DNA of 64,000 nucleotides from NCBI RefSeq assembly GCF_964199755.1, contig NC_133901.1, forward strand, positions 6,115,016 through 6,179,015, given 5' to 3'. Positions 50,941 to 64,000 of this stretch are shown here, piece after piece. Position 1 is the first letter of the stretch; every line of letters begins with the position of its first letter. The translations under genes and the position numbers were made by a program. The notes beneath the pieces were generated by a model. That model had not been told where the DNA came from. It made no database searches and was given only the letters and a program-made list of their open reading frames with translations. Source of the DNA: Larus michahellis. Taxonomy: Eukaryota; Chordata; Aves; Charadriiformes; Laridae.

Positions 50941-53900
50941 CTGTGCCAAACTATGCTGGCTTTCTGGCTGTTACCTTTAGAAATACGCCATTTACAAAGT
51001 ATATTGACAACTACAAAACCCTCAAATAAATAGGCTGCTGGTTATTGATGAGATATGGCTTTGTCCAGACCATGATCCTTACAGGTCTCAGGGCAAGATG
51101 GACTTCTTGAGGTCTTTTATTTCTTGGCATGTTTCGGCATATTTTTTTCATTCTGTTCAGGCAATGCTATCATACAGTTACTGCCTCTAAGTATTCCAAC
51201 AGTGCAAGTTGCTTGGTTTTAAAACGTGACTCTTAACAAATACACGTAAATAGAGTAAAAATGTTAAACTGTGACTGGGTCTAAACTCTTTTGGTAGCAT
51301 TAAAATACTTGAAGGAATGGTTGAAGGCCATCTAAACAAATTGTTCTTACAGAAAAAAACCAGAATTTTTCCATGGCCAATTCCAATCCCTTAATGAGAA
51401 CACAAAAGACATGATTTAGACACAATCCAGATTTCCCCTGGATGTTTTTTTTCTTCCTTAGTTAAGAGCATTTCTACACAAATACAGAATCATTTTTCTG
51501 TAGGAACGCGTCCCTCTGTTTGTCCATAAGATAACTCTTCCATAGGGAAGAGAAGATGTGTGCTTATTAGAGCTAGACAGTAAAACAACTTGTTATCAGC
51601 AAAGCATGGGTCATATCTGAAGTATCATTCCTATTGTGATTCAGTATGGCTGAAAAGATAAAAACTCAGGCAACGGACTAAATTCCCTAGCTGCAGGAAT
51701 AATTTCAATCTATTTCCTCGGCCAGGTCCTTGTAGACCTAGAATTTTACTACCACTATCTGCCAGATTAGTTTCCAGAACACAAGTGTTGCAAACACATC
51801 ATTAAGAAAAAAAAATTCAGTCTATTTGATCGCAGTTGAAAGTGGAGAGTTCCATGAAGTTTTTTGCATACCATGCTTTTTAGGAACAGCTGCCAACGTT
51901 TTGAGCTTTGCTGTGCTTGGTTTGGAGTGGCACCTGTCTGAGAATGACTGGCTGCCTGACTTCCAGGCACAGCCATTAACAGAGTTTGGAGCCTGCATTT
52001 GTAAGGCGGTTTGGAAAAGTCTGAACAATTTCTAAAATAGCGAGCAGAGCTGAGACTCACCTATTGTTTGGATAATACATTTATCTTCACCACTTTTCTC
52101 CATTTACCTCCCTGCCAGAGTGACTGTGAATAAGTCTGATATTTTTCATTAGCTTTACAGCCTTGACTGTGCTAGTGTATATAAACTGCAATTTAAACTG
52201 CATTTTATTACATGACTTTTTATTCGGTTTGCCTAATGCCTACAGCAATTGTTCCACGATTCAGGCTTCTAATTAGTGCTGTGAAACAAAATTCATGTGG
52301 ATATTGTTGTAAGAGCAGTACTATATAAAGAGAATATCACTCGAGAAGCCCTGGTGGATGGGGGTAACATGTAGAGCTGCTCATGAGTTTTACAGTGCCA
52401 ACTACGTTTGTGTTTTGCGAATGGTTTCTCAGATGTAACTTTGTCTTATAGCCCTTAACCAATGCCAGCTGGAAACCAAAGACAAGCTACTGAACCAATT
52501 AACAAAGGTCCCCAGTAAGCAGGCAGAGTCTTCATTCTGTCTGGACCCCTATAACCACTGCAGCTTGACCCACAATTCTTGGGGACTGCAGAAGGTTTTA
52601 TAAACTAAATTAGTCTACGATTTCTCATCAACTGTGTTGGTAAATGCAAAGTAGCTCACAAGAGAATTCCAATCACTACTTGCTGGTATTATCTGAATAA
52701 CTAAGGCACTGTTTTCCTGCTCTCTAGCAATGTGTTCTGGGGGTAAATCATCCATCTATTTTTAATCTATTTTTAATCCATGTATTTCCATTTTCCACTG
52801 TAGGGACAAAACCAAAAATTGCCTATTAAAAGGGACAGAAACAACTCAAGAATTATTTTGTAAACATCACTTTTGGAGTATGCCTTGTTGCTTTTTTTAG
52901 AAAATCCTCATAGGACAAATACTGCCTCCTCCCCAGGAAGAGAGCAGAACACCTGACAGTGGTGAAACCTCACTATACGAGAACATGCCAGGAATCTGCT
53001 CATGCAGAAAGTCTAGTGACTGCATGTAAGTGAGCAAGGGAGGGGGGAAATAAAAGAGGTAAGCAAAAAAAACCCAACAGAATAATAAGGCCAGCATATC
53101 AATGACTTCAACCCTAGTTGTTTCTCTCTTGTAGTCAAGAAAACATGTCTCCTATTGTAGCACTGCCACTCTGGAGTAAATACAGCACAGCTCTACTGCT
53201 GTTCATCGAGATGGGTTGAAAAAACCCCAAACTTCCGCTTTTACTTCACCCACACCAAGAACACAATGCAATCATGCAGACTATGAATTGCACAAAATTT
53301 CCCCTATGAGCAATGAACTTAATCCAGCAATCTGTTATCAAGAATCAGAGAAGAGTTTACAACACAAAGCTGGGTTTTTTTCTTTGTTTCCACTCCCCAT
53401 CCCAATCATTAGTCTCAGGCACCTGGGTCTAATTATGCTCTCAGACTCAAGCAACTCTCATTTACAAAGACTTACATATAGTTGAGTCCCATTCAGGATA
53501 TGCAGCTTTCCAACACTCCTGTAGGATTACTGTCAATGAGAAAGTACTTCTCAGCTTCTTAGGATAGAGTGACATCTTGTGGTTTCTTCTTTTGTCCATC
53601 ATTGAAAAATAAAAATTAGGCACAAAAGCGTTGACTAATATTTTTGTTTGTTTGTTTCTGGTATAACACTAAGATCTTATTTGTTTGAGTAATATAATGT
53701 ACTTGATTCACAAAAACTGATTGGCTTGGCTTTTTTAAAGTCAGTTTAGCTCCCATTAAGAAGTATAGGCGTTATTGTCTTAAACAACAGTTTACTTTGT
53801 CATCATCAAGGCTTTTGGAAGAATAATGAAAATTAGCTTGAAACAGCAACCAAAACATTCTAATTCATGCAACATGACAAATTTTGGTTTGAATGTCGTA

Positions 53901-56700
53901 ACCTGGAAAAACTGTTTGGTGTTCATGGTCATGTAGAAGTGGGACCTTATTTAAATAAGTCAATCTCTAGTGGAAGCACCACCACTAAAAGGATTTGTAG
54001 GGAAAGTACTCTTTCCAATTGCAGCTCTGAAAAGCATTTCCACCTGGACTCCAGTAGATGTATGCAAGACAGACAGAAGATGACAGCATTAGGGAACTGC
54101 ATCTCACACTTAAATTCCACCTGCACCACAGAAGGATCTCAGTAGACACTGTTACATCGTGGTCACTTACACAGCACAACTACAGAAGTTTCAGCAATTT
54201 ATTTTCTGATATAGCCTCCAACACAAAATACAATTTTTTTTTTAATTTTTTTTTTTAAGACTATACACCTAAACTCACATACGAGCCACTATTGACAAAT
54301 TCCCCTTACCAAAAAAAATCCAAAGGCAAAATTATTTTGCTAGTTTTGTCTTGAAAAAGCAATAGCATCTTTGAAAACAACATTATACAAAATCTATTTT
54401 AAAAACCACAATGAAATATTATTCATATACCTCTATAAATTGGTAACAATACTTAAGATATCACTAGTGAAAAGCAGTATTGTTTGAAAGCTGTTCTCAA
54501 TAATCTACAACTAACATCTTTGCATAATTTGCAACAGATCAATTCATGTTGTTGAAAACCAGGTAATTCTCAATTTTCAAGGAACATGAAATGGCTATTT
54601 TGCATCTTTAAGGACTAGGAGAGTATCCAGTGAAATAACTTGTGTTTGCACTTCTGTTTCTGCTGGTTTTCCTACACACCCATTGAAACAATTGTCAGAA
54701 TCAGATTTGGAATATGTGATTCTCCATCATTCCACTTATGCTCAGTCTAACTGCTAGGGAAGTCTGTGCACTTGCCTGATATCCTCTATAAATACTTCTG
54801 ACTGGCAGCTGTCCTTCCATAATTCCATAGCTTTAGTTCAAATCTATCTTCAGTCCTTCCCTTGGTAAGAAGCATCTACGCTGCAAGGAACTAATGCAAA
54901 GAAAACACAAAATTGGTCTGGAAGAACTTTTGATGGACTGAAAATAAACATGATTGAGGGCTGTCATCTGCTTTCACACGTCTTTCCAAATCAGAACGAA
55001 CGCCTCAAAAATTAGCATGAAAAAAAAATGTAATAGCTTAAAAATCAGGCTCCCCTAAGTTTAAAACTACAAGAGATCTTTAGGATTTGGGTCACTTTTA
55101 CAGACATTAGGTGATGGTTCATAGGATCATTTAAACATGAAGCCCTTGTGTAACCCCATGTCAAAGAAGCTGGTTTTACCTGCAGTGAGACTAATTCTAT
55201 ATCTTGGTACAATTTGCCCCAGCTCCTTCTTAGAAGCACTCCCTTTTTTTCCCTCCCAAGCATAACATTTTTAGCTATACAGAAATAAAATTACAATTTT
55301 TGTCTAAATATGAATAGAAAAACTGTCTCACCAAGTCCAGACTACAAAATAATGAGGGTAATAAGCAACAAAAATACACTAAGGAGCTCCATTTTTCTTC
55401 TGTGCAACAGAACTAAACAATTCAAGGGGGCAGGGCTAGAAATGTGTTCAAATGCCCTTTCTCCAAGGGAGCATAACCAGCCTCCAAGGAGAACATCCAT
55501 CACTTCGCAGTTTGACCTGCATGATTTGCACCAGCAGCATAAAAAAACCAAAAGTGAACAATGTGTCAAACTTTGGAAGTTCTCCTTGCATGAATAACTT
55601 TGTGAGCAATATCTATGCTGTTTAGAAGTGAACGTATGTATGCCAGAGAAGCCTGTAACTAAAACTAAAGTTCAGCCAATATGCATTTGTTCCTATAGAA
55701 CTCAAAAGACAAAACTCCAATTGACTGAGAAGAAAACCACTTATTATCCAAAAGTTTGTATTTATGATCTGTTTCAAAGCAGCTCCTCCCTTCCTTTCTC
55801 CTATTCTCTCATACCTTTTTAAAAACTTCTGTTCTCTTTACATTTTGCACAATGAGAGAAGAAATAATTATATGCCTCTTTGGTGACAACTGGTACTTCT
55901 CGTCCTCCTGTAAATGGGAAGAGCAACTAATTCCCCTGCTAATATTTACTTGTGGTGTGTGTCATTGTCCTCTCTGTCAGTTTATTCTCAATAAAAAGTT
56001 AGGGAATAAAAAGAATTATGCTGTTCCTTTAGACATTTATGAATAGAGCATTTGTAGATGTTTAAAATTAAGGGTGGTGTTTGTCCTTTTTTTTTTTTTT
56101 TTTTTGGCTTTGAGAAAGATCATTCTAGATCCCTTAAGAGAGATACCGCAAAGCTTAGGTTAAAGTAGAACAACCACTTTGGGGGAGAAAAATATGTCCA
56201 CACAAATGACATTACTATTCAACTATTTTACTTCAGTCACATACATAACTATTCTACACTGACTAGTCTCAAATATTCATGCGATCAAATTTTATTGGCA
56301 TCAACAGTCACGGAAGGTGAATTGCAGAGTCACATGCAGCTGCGTTCATAAAGCAACATTTTAGAATCACATGTGGGAGAGTTCACACAAAGTCTACCAC
56401 AGTTATAGTATAGAATAAAATCCACTAGGCTTAATTTGTTCCATTAACTTTGATGAGACAGCATATCGCAGTCTGTTTACTACTCTTACACGAACAGGAA
56501 ACGATCACATTTTCCAGATGTAGTTCTTCAACTTTACGAATTATCATCAAGGTTTGCCATTTGCATTTTTCAGAGCTGCACACATTCCGCTCCTGTCTCA
56601 TTGATCAAGTCAGTCTTTGGACTGTAAAAAAATTACAAATAATGGATTCGCAGTTTTTTGCTTTACAATTCACTAGAACAAGAAACAGTTGTTGACATGT
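50941..56700. other. Intergenic, no gene recognised
   Basis: AT-rich DNA between the orphan exon and the 3' end of SERPINI1. It has a (GTTT)n run at 53641-53657, T-runs at 54234-54256 and a 19-base T-run near 56087-56105. Further - strand AATAAA hexamers (plus-strand tttatt at 56291-56296 and 55980-55985) mean a long SERPINI1 3'UTR isoform could extend into this area. Confidence 0.5.
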
Positions 56701-56707
56701 ACACAAT

Positions 56708-56713
56708 TTTATT
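56708..56713 (-). terminator. SERPINI1: Candidate polyA signal of SERPINI1
   Basis: AATAAA on the - strand lies about 200 bases past the stop codon of SERPINI1. It is the closest canonical hexamer. More distal hexamers exist, so the true 3' end may be further down. Confidence 0.5.
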
Positions 56714-56910
56714 TTAAGGACACGGCAATCACAATGACAGAAACAGAACTATTATTTTAATACTGTAAGCTTTCCTCTGGAAACTGACTTGCACACAGTT
56801 AGATCTTGAAAGCATTTTCAACAGTATCTTGGGGGAAAACACAGCAAACCTTAAATATATTCACTTCAAACTTTATGTGCTTATCTCCTCTTTTTGGTAG
56901 CTGGTGACAG

Positions 56911-58900
<1,990 letters not shown>

Positions 58901-59380
58901 TTAAATATCACTGCACATTCTCCTCCTCTTCATGATAGCAGAGATACTTGTGAAGCACATGAGCAGACACTAAAGTCCCACACTCTCAGATCTAAGTGTC
59001 ACCAAGAAATAGCATGAAAAATCTAACTGAAAATGAAAGAGATCTACAGCGTAATTGCACACCTATTTATGCTCTAAGAATGATTAACAAGGAAGAGTGG
59101 CACAATTTCCCAGGCTGAGCGAGCGGCTTATAAATTATAAGGCCCAGAACCTTAAGAGCAGTTATGACTCCTGCTCACTTGTAGAAAGAAAATGCATTAC
59201 GCTAGACAGCACTGCTGACCTGTTTTAAGCAGCTCCAAGCCTGCAGTGGATAGTAAAAGGTAACCTTGAATAACTGGAATATGCAACAACTAAATGGGCT
59301 GATCTTGCAGCTTTTAGCTTCAGTCTTTAAATAATGCAGAGGCTGAAAGTAAAATTAACTGGAAATCAGGGAGAATTTGA

Positions 59381-59385
59381 CTCTG
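59381..59385. repeat. 5-bp target-site duplication (left copy)
   Basis: CTCTG directly before the LTR start is repeated exactly at 59736-59740 after its end, which fixes both LTR boundaries and the insertion event. Confidence 0.9.
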
Positions 59386-59735
59386 TGTCCTGGTTCCGGT
59401 GGGGATAGGGTTAACTTTTCCTGGTATTCCATGCCATGTGAGCCACGCCCACCCTGAGCTGCCGGGGGAGGGGGCAGGAACTTGCTGCTTAAAAGCGGGC
59501 TGGGGCGTCCCGGGTCCGGCCGGTCGGCGAGCGGCGGGGAGCGGCGGTCCCGTAATCGCGTTTGTATATTCCCCTGTCCGTGTTGTTGTTGTTTGCCTGT
59601 TCCCTTTGCTGTTCTGTTAAACTGCTTTTGTCCCAACCCAAGAGTCTTGCCTTTTCTTACGATCCTTCCTGTGTTAGGAAGGCACGTGCGAGCGGCACGT
59701 GGTTCTTTGTTGCCATCTGAGGCTAAACCACGACA
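59386..59735 (+). mobile_element. Solo LTR of an avian endogenous retrovirus
   Basis: A 350-bp element starts TGTCCTGGTTCCGG and ends CTAAACCACGACA, with TG...CA ends. It is flanked on both sides by the perfect 5-bp duplication CTCTG (59381-59385 and 59736-59740). Internally it has a TATA-like gcttaaaag at about 59489, a GC- and CpG-rich downstream block, and a degenerate polyA-signal region (tgttaaactgc, then gtcccaaccc). The start phrase belongs to a common bird LTR type, as I recall. No internal retroviral genes remain, so it is a recombined solo LTR. The GC content stands out against the AT-rich intron. The 5-bp duplication would fit class III or class I elements. Confidence 0.9.
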
Positions 59736-60498
59736 CTCTGTTATTTTTATTTGGAGATACATGGATTTCTCCAGGACGTTATTATTATTTCTCAGTGTTT
59801 CATTTGCTTTTACATTTTCACTGCACTGTTAATAAAGACTCATGCATGCCAGTAATCTCTGTCCATATTAATGTGACAATTCAACCCGGGTCCCGATATT
59901 AATGACCAGGGAAGTCATTCTTCCTTTCCTCAAAGGCTGGTACAAGTAGTGGCAATTAGAAATCACTTACTGATACATATTGGCAACTAACTAACTTATT
60001 TTAAGGAAAAGCATGTGATAGCCACCTAAACCAACCCACTGGCCTCCTAGCATTAATAGTGGCCAGCTATGGTTTTGCATTTAGCACTTTCCATCTTGCA
60101 TCTCCGTATACAAGCTTATTAAAATTAAACTGCAACAACTCTCAGCTCCTTCTAACTATTCTGGGTCAAATGCCTCTGACCATCTCAATTAGCAGATCAA
60201 AAATTACAAATGCTTAAGTTCCATAAAGAAAGTATAAATTGCAGTCTGTACCCTCCTGACAATCAGAAGCAAAGTAAAGAAGAGGTTTTCCACAGGATGC
60301 TCAAAATTCTTTGTGAAAACACCATGTTAAAAAAAAATGCTAACACCTTTAGTTTCCAAAATTCTCTTCTGCAAAGCAGTATACTTGCTATGCTGTGTCT
60401 TCATGTTATGTGCTATTTAGCTTTCCTGGCTCTACAGTCAGTCAGTTTTAAAGAATTAATTAACACAGAATAACCAGATATTTGATTTAGTCAGGTAC

Positions 60499-60585
60499 CT
60501 GAGGCAGCAGCAGCTTCTGATCCTTCCTCATTAACTTCTAGAAATGCCTTGTGAAATGCCTTTGCAAGGTAAAGTTCTTTGTTAT
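60499..60585 (-). CDS. SERPINI1: SERPINI1 exon with reactive-loop hinge
   Basis: This 87-base exon has acceptor ttcctctccag and donor GTACCT. It encodes [20 protein letters not shown] and then GSEAAAAS, split Gly at the end. The [10 protein letters not shown] hinge is that of an inhibitory serpin: small residues at P12-P9 allow loop insertion. The split first codon is expected to be Asp, as in human LSDNKE. The three exons here give the last 84 residues; the exon before this one was not found up to the window end. Confidence 0.95.
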
Positions 60586-63010
60586 CTGGAGAGGAAAAGG
60601 AAACATATTTCAAATGGCTCAACAGTAAGATTGAAGTATTTAAAAAAAAAACCCAAGCACCACCAAAACCCCTTACACTACCGTCCACCTTGTATACCGA
60701 CTGGGGAAGGATAAGAGCTTTGTGCATAGGAGTTGCATTAAAATGCCTCCTGACGATACCTTTAATAGCACCGTTTACCTCGCTTAAATTTGGAGTACTC
60801 TCCTACACTGTGGGTATTAGAACAGCTTGGCACTGCACAGAGCACCTGTATACCAGACAGAGCAAAAGACAATCCTTGAACACAAGGTTTTGAATGCAAC
60901 CAGGAAAATTGTGTATTTTCTTTCTTCTTGTCTTTATATTTCTTTCTTCTTGTCTCTATATTTCAAAGAAGCTGAAGATAAATATTTATTGCAAAAAACC
61001 ACCATGGAACTAGGTTTTCTCAGTCTTGTTTCTTTTCCACCCTTCTTTGTCAGTATTTTAATTTTGATCCTTCTTAAGCCTACTCCTGCTTAAGTCAGTG
61101 GATGTTTCGTTACTTTTCTTCTGTGGCTAAATGACCAGACCTACTGGAATAGCCAGCACCTTGGAGGAAGCAAGACACACAACACCATTTAATCTGTTTG
61201 ATTAAGTTTCATCAGAAAGACACAACAAGGATTCGATATACATTTATTGTACCTGCATAAAATCCACAGTAATGACAGAGCACAACCAGCAGTTAAAGGA
61301 ATAAAAGCTTTCTCAACAGGGAGATACACAACCATGAGAATCTGATCTAACCACCCCAGTGAGACAGCTATACCATTTTGTATTTCTGATTCTTCTGACC
61401 CTGGTGTTCGGTTCAACACCAAAACTCTAGTTGAAGGCTGACTAAGGAGGGAAAGCTTGTGACTATTCATCTAATTGTTACCCATTTATCTTGGTTCTGA
61501 ACTGACAGCCGCTAGTTCTAATACTAATGCAAGCCAAAACCACAAGAGACATTAGTTTGAAATGTCTTTCCCCAGCAGGTCTCATTAACTGCTACACACG
61601 CTCAGAACTGAAGTAAACCTCCTAGGTCGGCTGCTTAACTTAAATCTCATCAACAAAAGCCCCAAATCATTTCCTTTGGGATTGTCTGTAGTAGAACATA
61701 CTAGACTACTAAATATTGTACTAGTTCTAGGCTTCACTTCCAAGCCTTCAGTAATACTACCTTGAAAGCCAGGATGAAGTTTCCACGGTGTTACTTTAAA
61801 ACATGGGACACACAGCACCATCTGGAAGCTACGCACAATTCTCACAGCTTTTGTCTCCTTAACTGTTAACAGAAAGGCCACCTGAAAACACAACGTGGTT
61901 GCATTCTGACACTAGCATCATCTCTAAGCCTCAAGCTTTACCTGTAAAAAATAAATCACAAGCTAACTAAATACTACAATCAAGTGTTAAATAATCATCC
62001 CCTAAAGCTTCCATTCCATTATGGACCCATTAGACTCCAGTTTACAAAAAAGGTTTTAGAACAAACACTGGATGTGCATGAACATTTACATATGCGATAA
62101 TGGATAGATACCCAAGGCAAAAAGAGTATCAGATCCACGCACAACTCCTGCATCCAGCAATTCCTGTTGTGTGTGTAGTGTCTCATATTATGTGTGTGCC
62201 GCCTTTGTAACGTCAGTTAACAGGATTCTTGGTAAGTTTATTGGTCACTTCTGCCAATTCTACCTTCCAGGCAGCTGTATTTTGCTATCCTTGCTTGAGA
62301 CCACCTCAAAGCTCTATTGAGCATTTGAGCTATACAACACACACCAAAAGAAAACAATAATTTTGCAGCCTTTAGAGAAAAATCATGGTTTGTAGTTCCT
62401 TATCTTAAACCCAAATAATTTTTTTATATTTAATAAGAGACAAAGAAACACACACTTAGCCTAATCGCATATTTTGATCACATTTTTGTTTTTATTACAG
62501 CACTTAAGCCTGCTCCTGTAACCTGTAATATTCATGGCAATACTCTGTATTTTTGCCCTGAATACTTTACTTTGTATAGTGTGGTAGTGCTTACGGTACT
62601 CCCAGGTATATTTCTGGTGCTTCACACCTTAGAAGATGGGTCTCCCATCTGATGAGCTTATAGACCATAATTCAGACAGCATAAACATTGTTAACGTTTA
62701 CCATCTGGTATAATAGTAGGCCTACTTGTAAACGTATTCCAGAACTGAGTATTAAAAAAGCCAACAATATTTTGTTAAATTGACAAGAATAGAAGAAGCA
62801 CCACTGCAGATGAGGCCAGTACGCCCAATTAGTCTAGCACACTGCTCCAGCTATAGTATCATTGTTGCTTCAGAACAAGATACAAGAAGCCTTTCAGATG
62901 AAAACTACAGCACAACTTACAATAAAAAAGATCCTCTCACCCAGCACGTGCCTCATACCCTAAACCAAGTTTCTAAACCACAGAATATACAGAATGACTT
63001 TATTCAACGT
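60586..63010 (-). other. SERPINI1: SERPINI1 intron (partial)
   Basis: Intron sequence upstream of the hinge exon. A two-copy 22-bp tandem duplication lies at 60917-60960 (units tttctttcttcttgtcttta-ta and tttctttcttcttgtctcta-ta). I searched the - strand for the preceding neuroserpin exon (the helix before LSDNKE) and did not find it, so it should lie beyond 64000. Confidence 0.7.
60917..60960. repeat. 22-bp tandem duplication
   Basis: Two adjacent 22-base copies differ at one base (cttta versus ctcta). Simple local duplication in a SERPINI1 intron. Confidence 0.85.
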
Positions 63011-63014
63011 AGTA

Positions 63015-63757
63015 TAGAATCATAGGGTTGGAAGGGACCTCTGGAGATCATCTAGTCCAACCCCCCTGCCAGAGCAGGGTCACCCAGAGCAGGCTGCACA
63101 GGAACACGTCCAGGTGGGTTTTGAATGTCTCCAGAGTTGGAGACTCCACCACCTCTCTGGGCAGCCTGTGCCAGGGCTCTGCCACCCTCAAAGTACAGAA
63201 GTTCCTCCTCATGTTTAGGTGGAACTTCCTATGCTCAAGTTTGTGCCCATTGCCTCTTGTCCTGTCCCCGGGCACCACTGAAAAGAGCCTGGCCCCATCC
63301 TCCTGACACCCACCCTTTCAGTATTGATAAGCGTTGATAAGGACCCCCTCAGTCATCTTTTTTCCAGACTGAAGAGACCCAAATCCCTCAGCCTTTCTTC
63401 TTAAGAGTGGTGTTCCAGTCCCCTCAGCATCTCGGCAGCCCTTTGCTGCACCCTCTCCAGCAGTTCCCTGTCCCTCTTGAACCAGGGAGCCCAGAACCGG
63501 ACACAGTACTCCAGGTGCGGCCTCACCAAGGCAGAGTAGAGGGTGAGGATGACTTCCCTCAACCTGCTGGCCACACTCTTCTTGATGCACCCCAAGATGC
63601 TATTGGCCTTCTTGGCCATGAGGGCACATTGCTGGCTCATGGTCATCCTGTTGTCCACCAGGACTCCCAGGTCTCTTTCCACCGAGCTGCTCTCCAGCAG
63701 GTCAGCTCCCAACCTATACTGGTACATGGGGTTATTCCTCCCCAGAAACCTGGATTT
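63015..63757 (-). mobile_element. CR1 LINE fragment with residual reverse-transcriptase frame
   Basis: A - strand CR1 copy of about 740 bases. Its 3' end is at the left: plus-strand atagaatcatagggttggaa, then agggacctctggagatcatc. Its 5' break is near 63757. The - strand frame 63401-63727 still encodes the end of the CR1 reverse-transcriptase [23 protein letters not shown], then [17 protein letters not shown], then [20 protein letters not shown]. This frame ends in a stop within the element and lacks all catalytic motifs, so the copy is dead. It lies in a SERPINI1 intron in the same orientation as the gene. Confidence 0.93.
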
Positions 63758-64000
63758 TCATAAGAACCAACACAATTTGATTGTTAGCATCTCAGAAAAG
63801 TTCCACGGAGATTTAGTATCAAAGTTTAAGCTTTCCGCAGGACCCTAGATACCCATTAATGTGTGGGAGTAATCTGAGACTTGCTTCTAATGTACATGAC
63901 TCCGTTAGCATCACATTTCATTTGCCATTACACTCCATATGCTTGCAAACTCCTACTCATAGCTGCCAACTGGTTGCTCTGCAAGACTCGTTTTAAAAAA
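63758..64000 (-). other. SERPINI1: SERPINI1 intron, window end
   Basis: AT-rich sequence with no exon seen. Presumed continuation of the SERPINI1 intron. Confidence 0.5.

Overview
The window looks like avian nuclear DNA. Five to six CR1 retrotransposon pieces are present, with typical avian CR1 3' ends. There is a solo LTR of a bird endogenous-retrovirus type, and split genes with consensus splice sites encode vertebrate proteins. Exons are few and short, and most of the 64 kb is AT-rich intergenic or intronic DNA. The gene order GOLIM4 (+) / small LRR gene (-) / SERPINI1 (-) agrees with what I remember of human 3q26, where SERPINI1 and GOLIM4 lie tail to tail.

Layout. (1) 1-5.7 kb: the last four coding exons and the long 3'UTR of GOLIM4 on the + strand. 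(2) 5.7-29.3 kb: intergenic DNA with three clear CR1 fragments, one short CR1 tail, homopolymer runs and small duplications, and no convincing gene. (3) 29.3-36.7 kb, - strand: a seven-exon gene that I assembled by hand. Start codon, stop codon, all six introns and all splice phases agree, giving a 304-residue leucine-rich-repeat protein with an LRR C-terminal cap. By position it may match the locus called LRRC77P in human, which I recall as a pseudogene. (4) 36.7-56.7 kb: mostly unexplained AT-rich DNA. It holds one orphan terminal-exon-like reading frame on the + strand (50726-50895) and a few microsatellites. (5) 56.7-64 kb, - strand: the last three coding exons of SERPINI1 (neuroserpin), covering the reactive-centre loop and the C-terminus. 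One intron holds a solo LTR with a perfect 5-bp target duplication, and another holds a CR1 fragment in the sense orientation.

The genes do not form a functional unit. GOLIM4 is an endosome/Golgi cycling membrane protein, neuroserpin is a secreted protease inhibitor, and the LRR protein has no assigned role. I found no CRISPR array, operon, tRNA, rRNA or defence-like system. The most useful result is the intact LRR gene, whose exons are individually too short to stand out as long reading frames. The orphan terminal exon at 50.7 kb is next.
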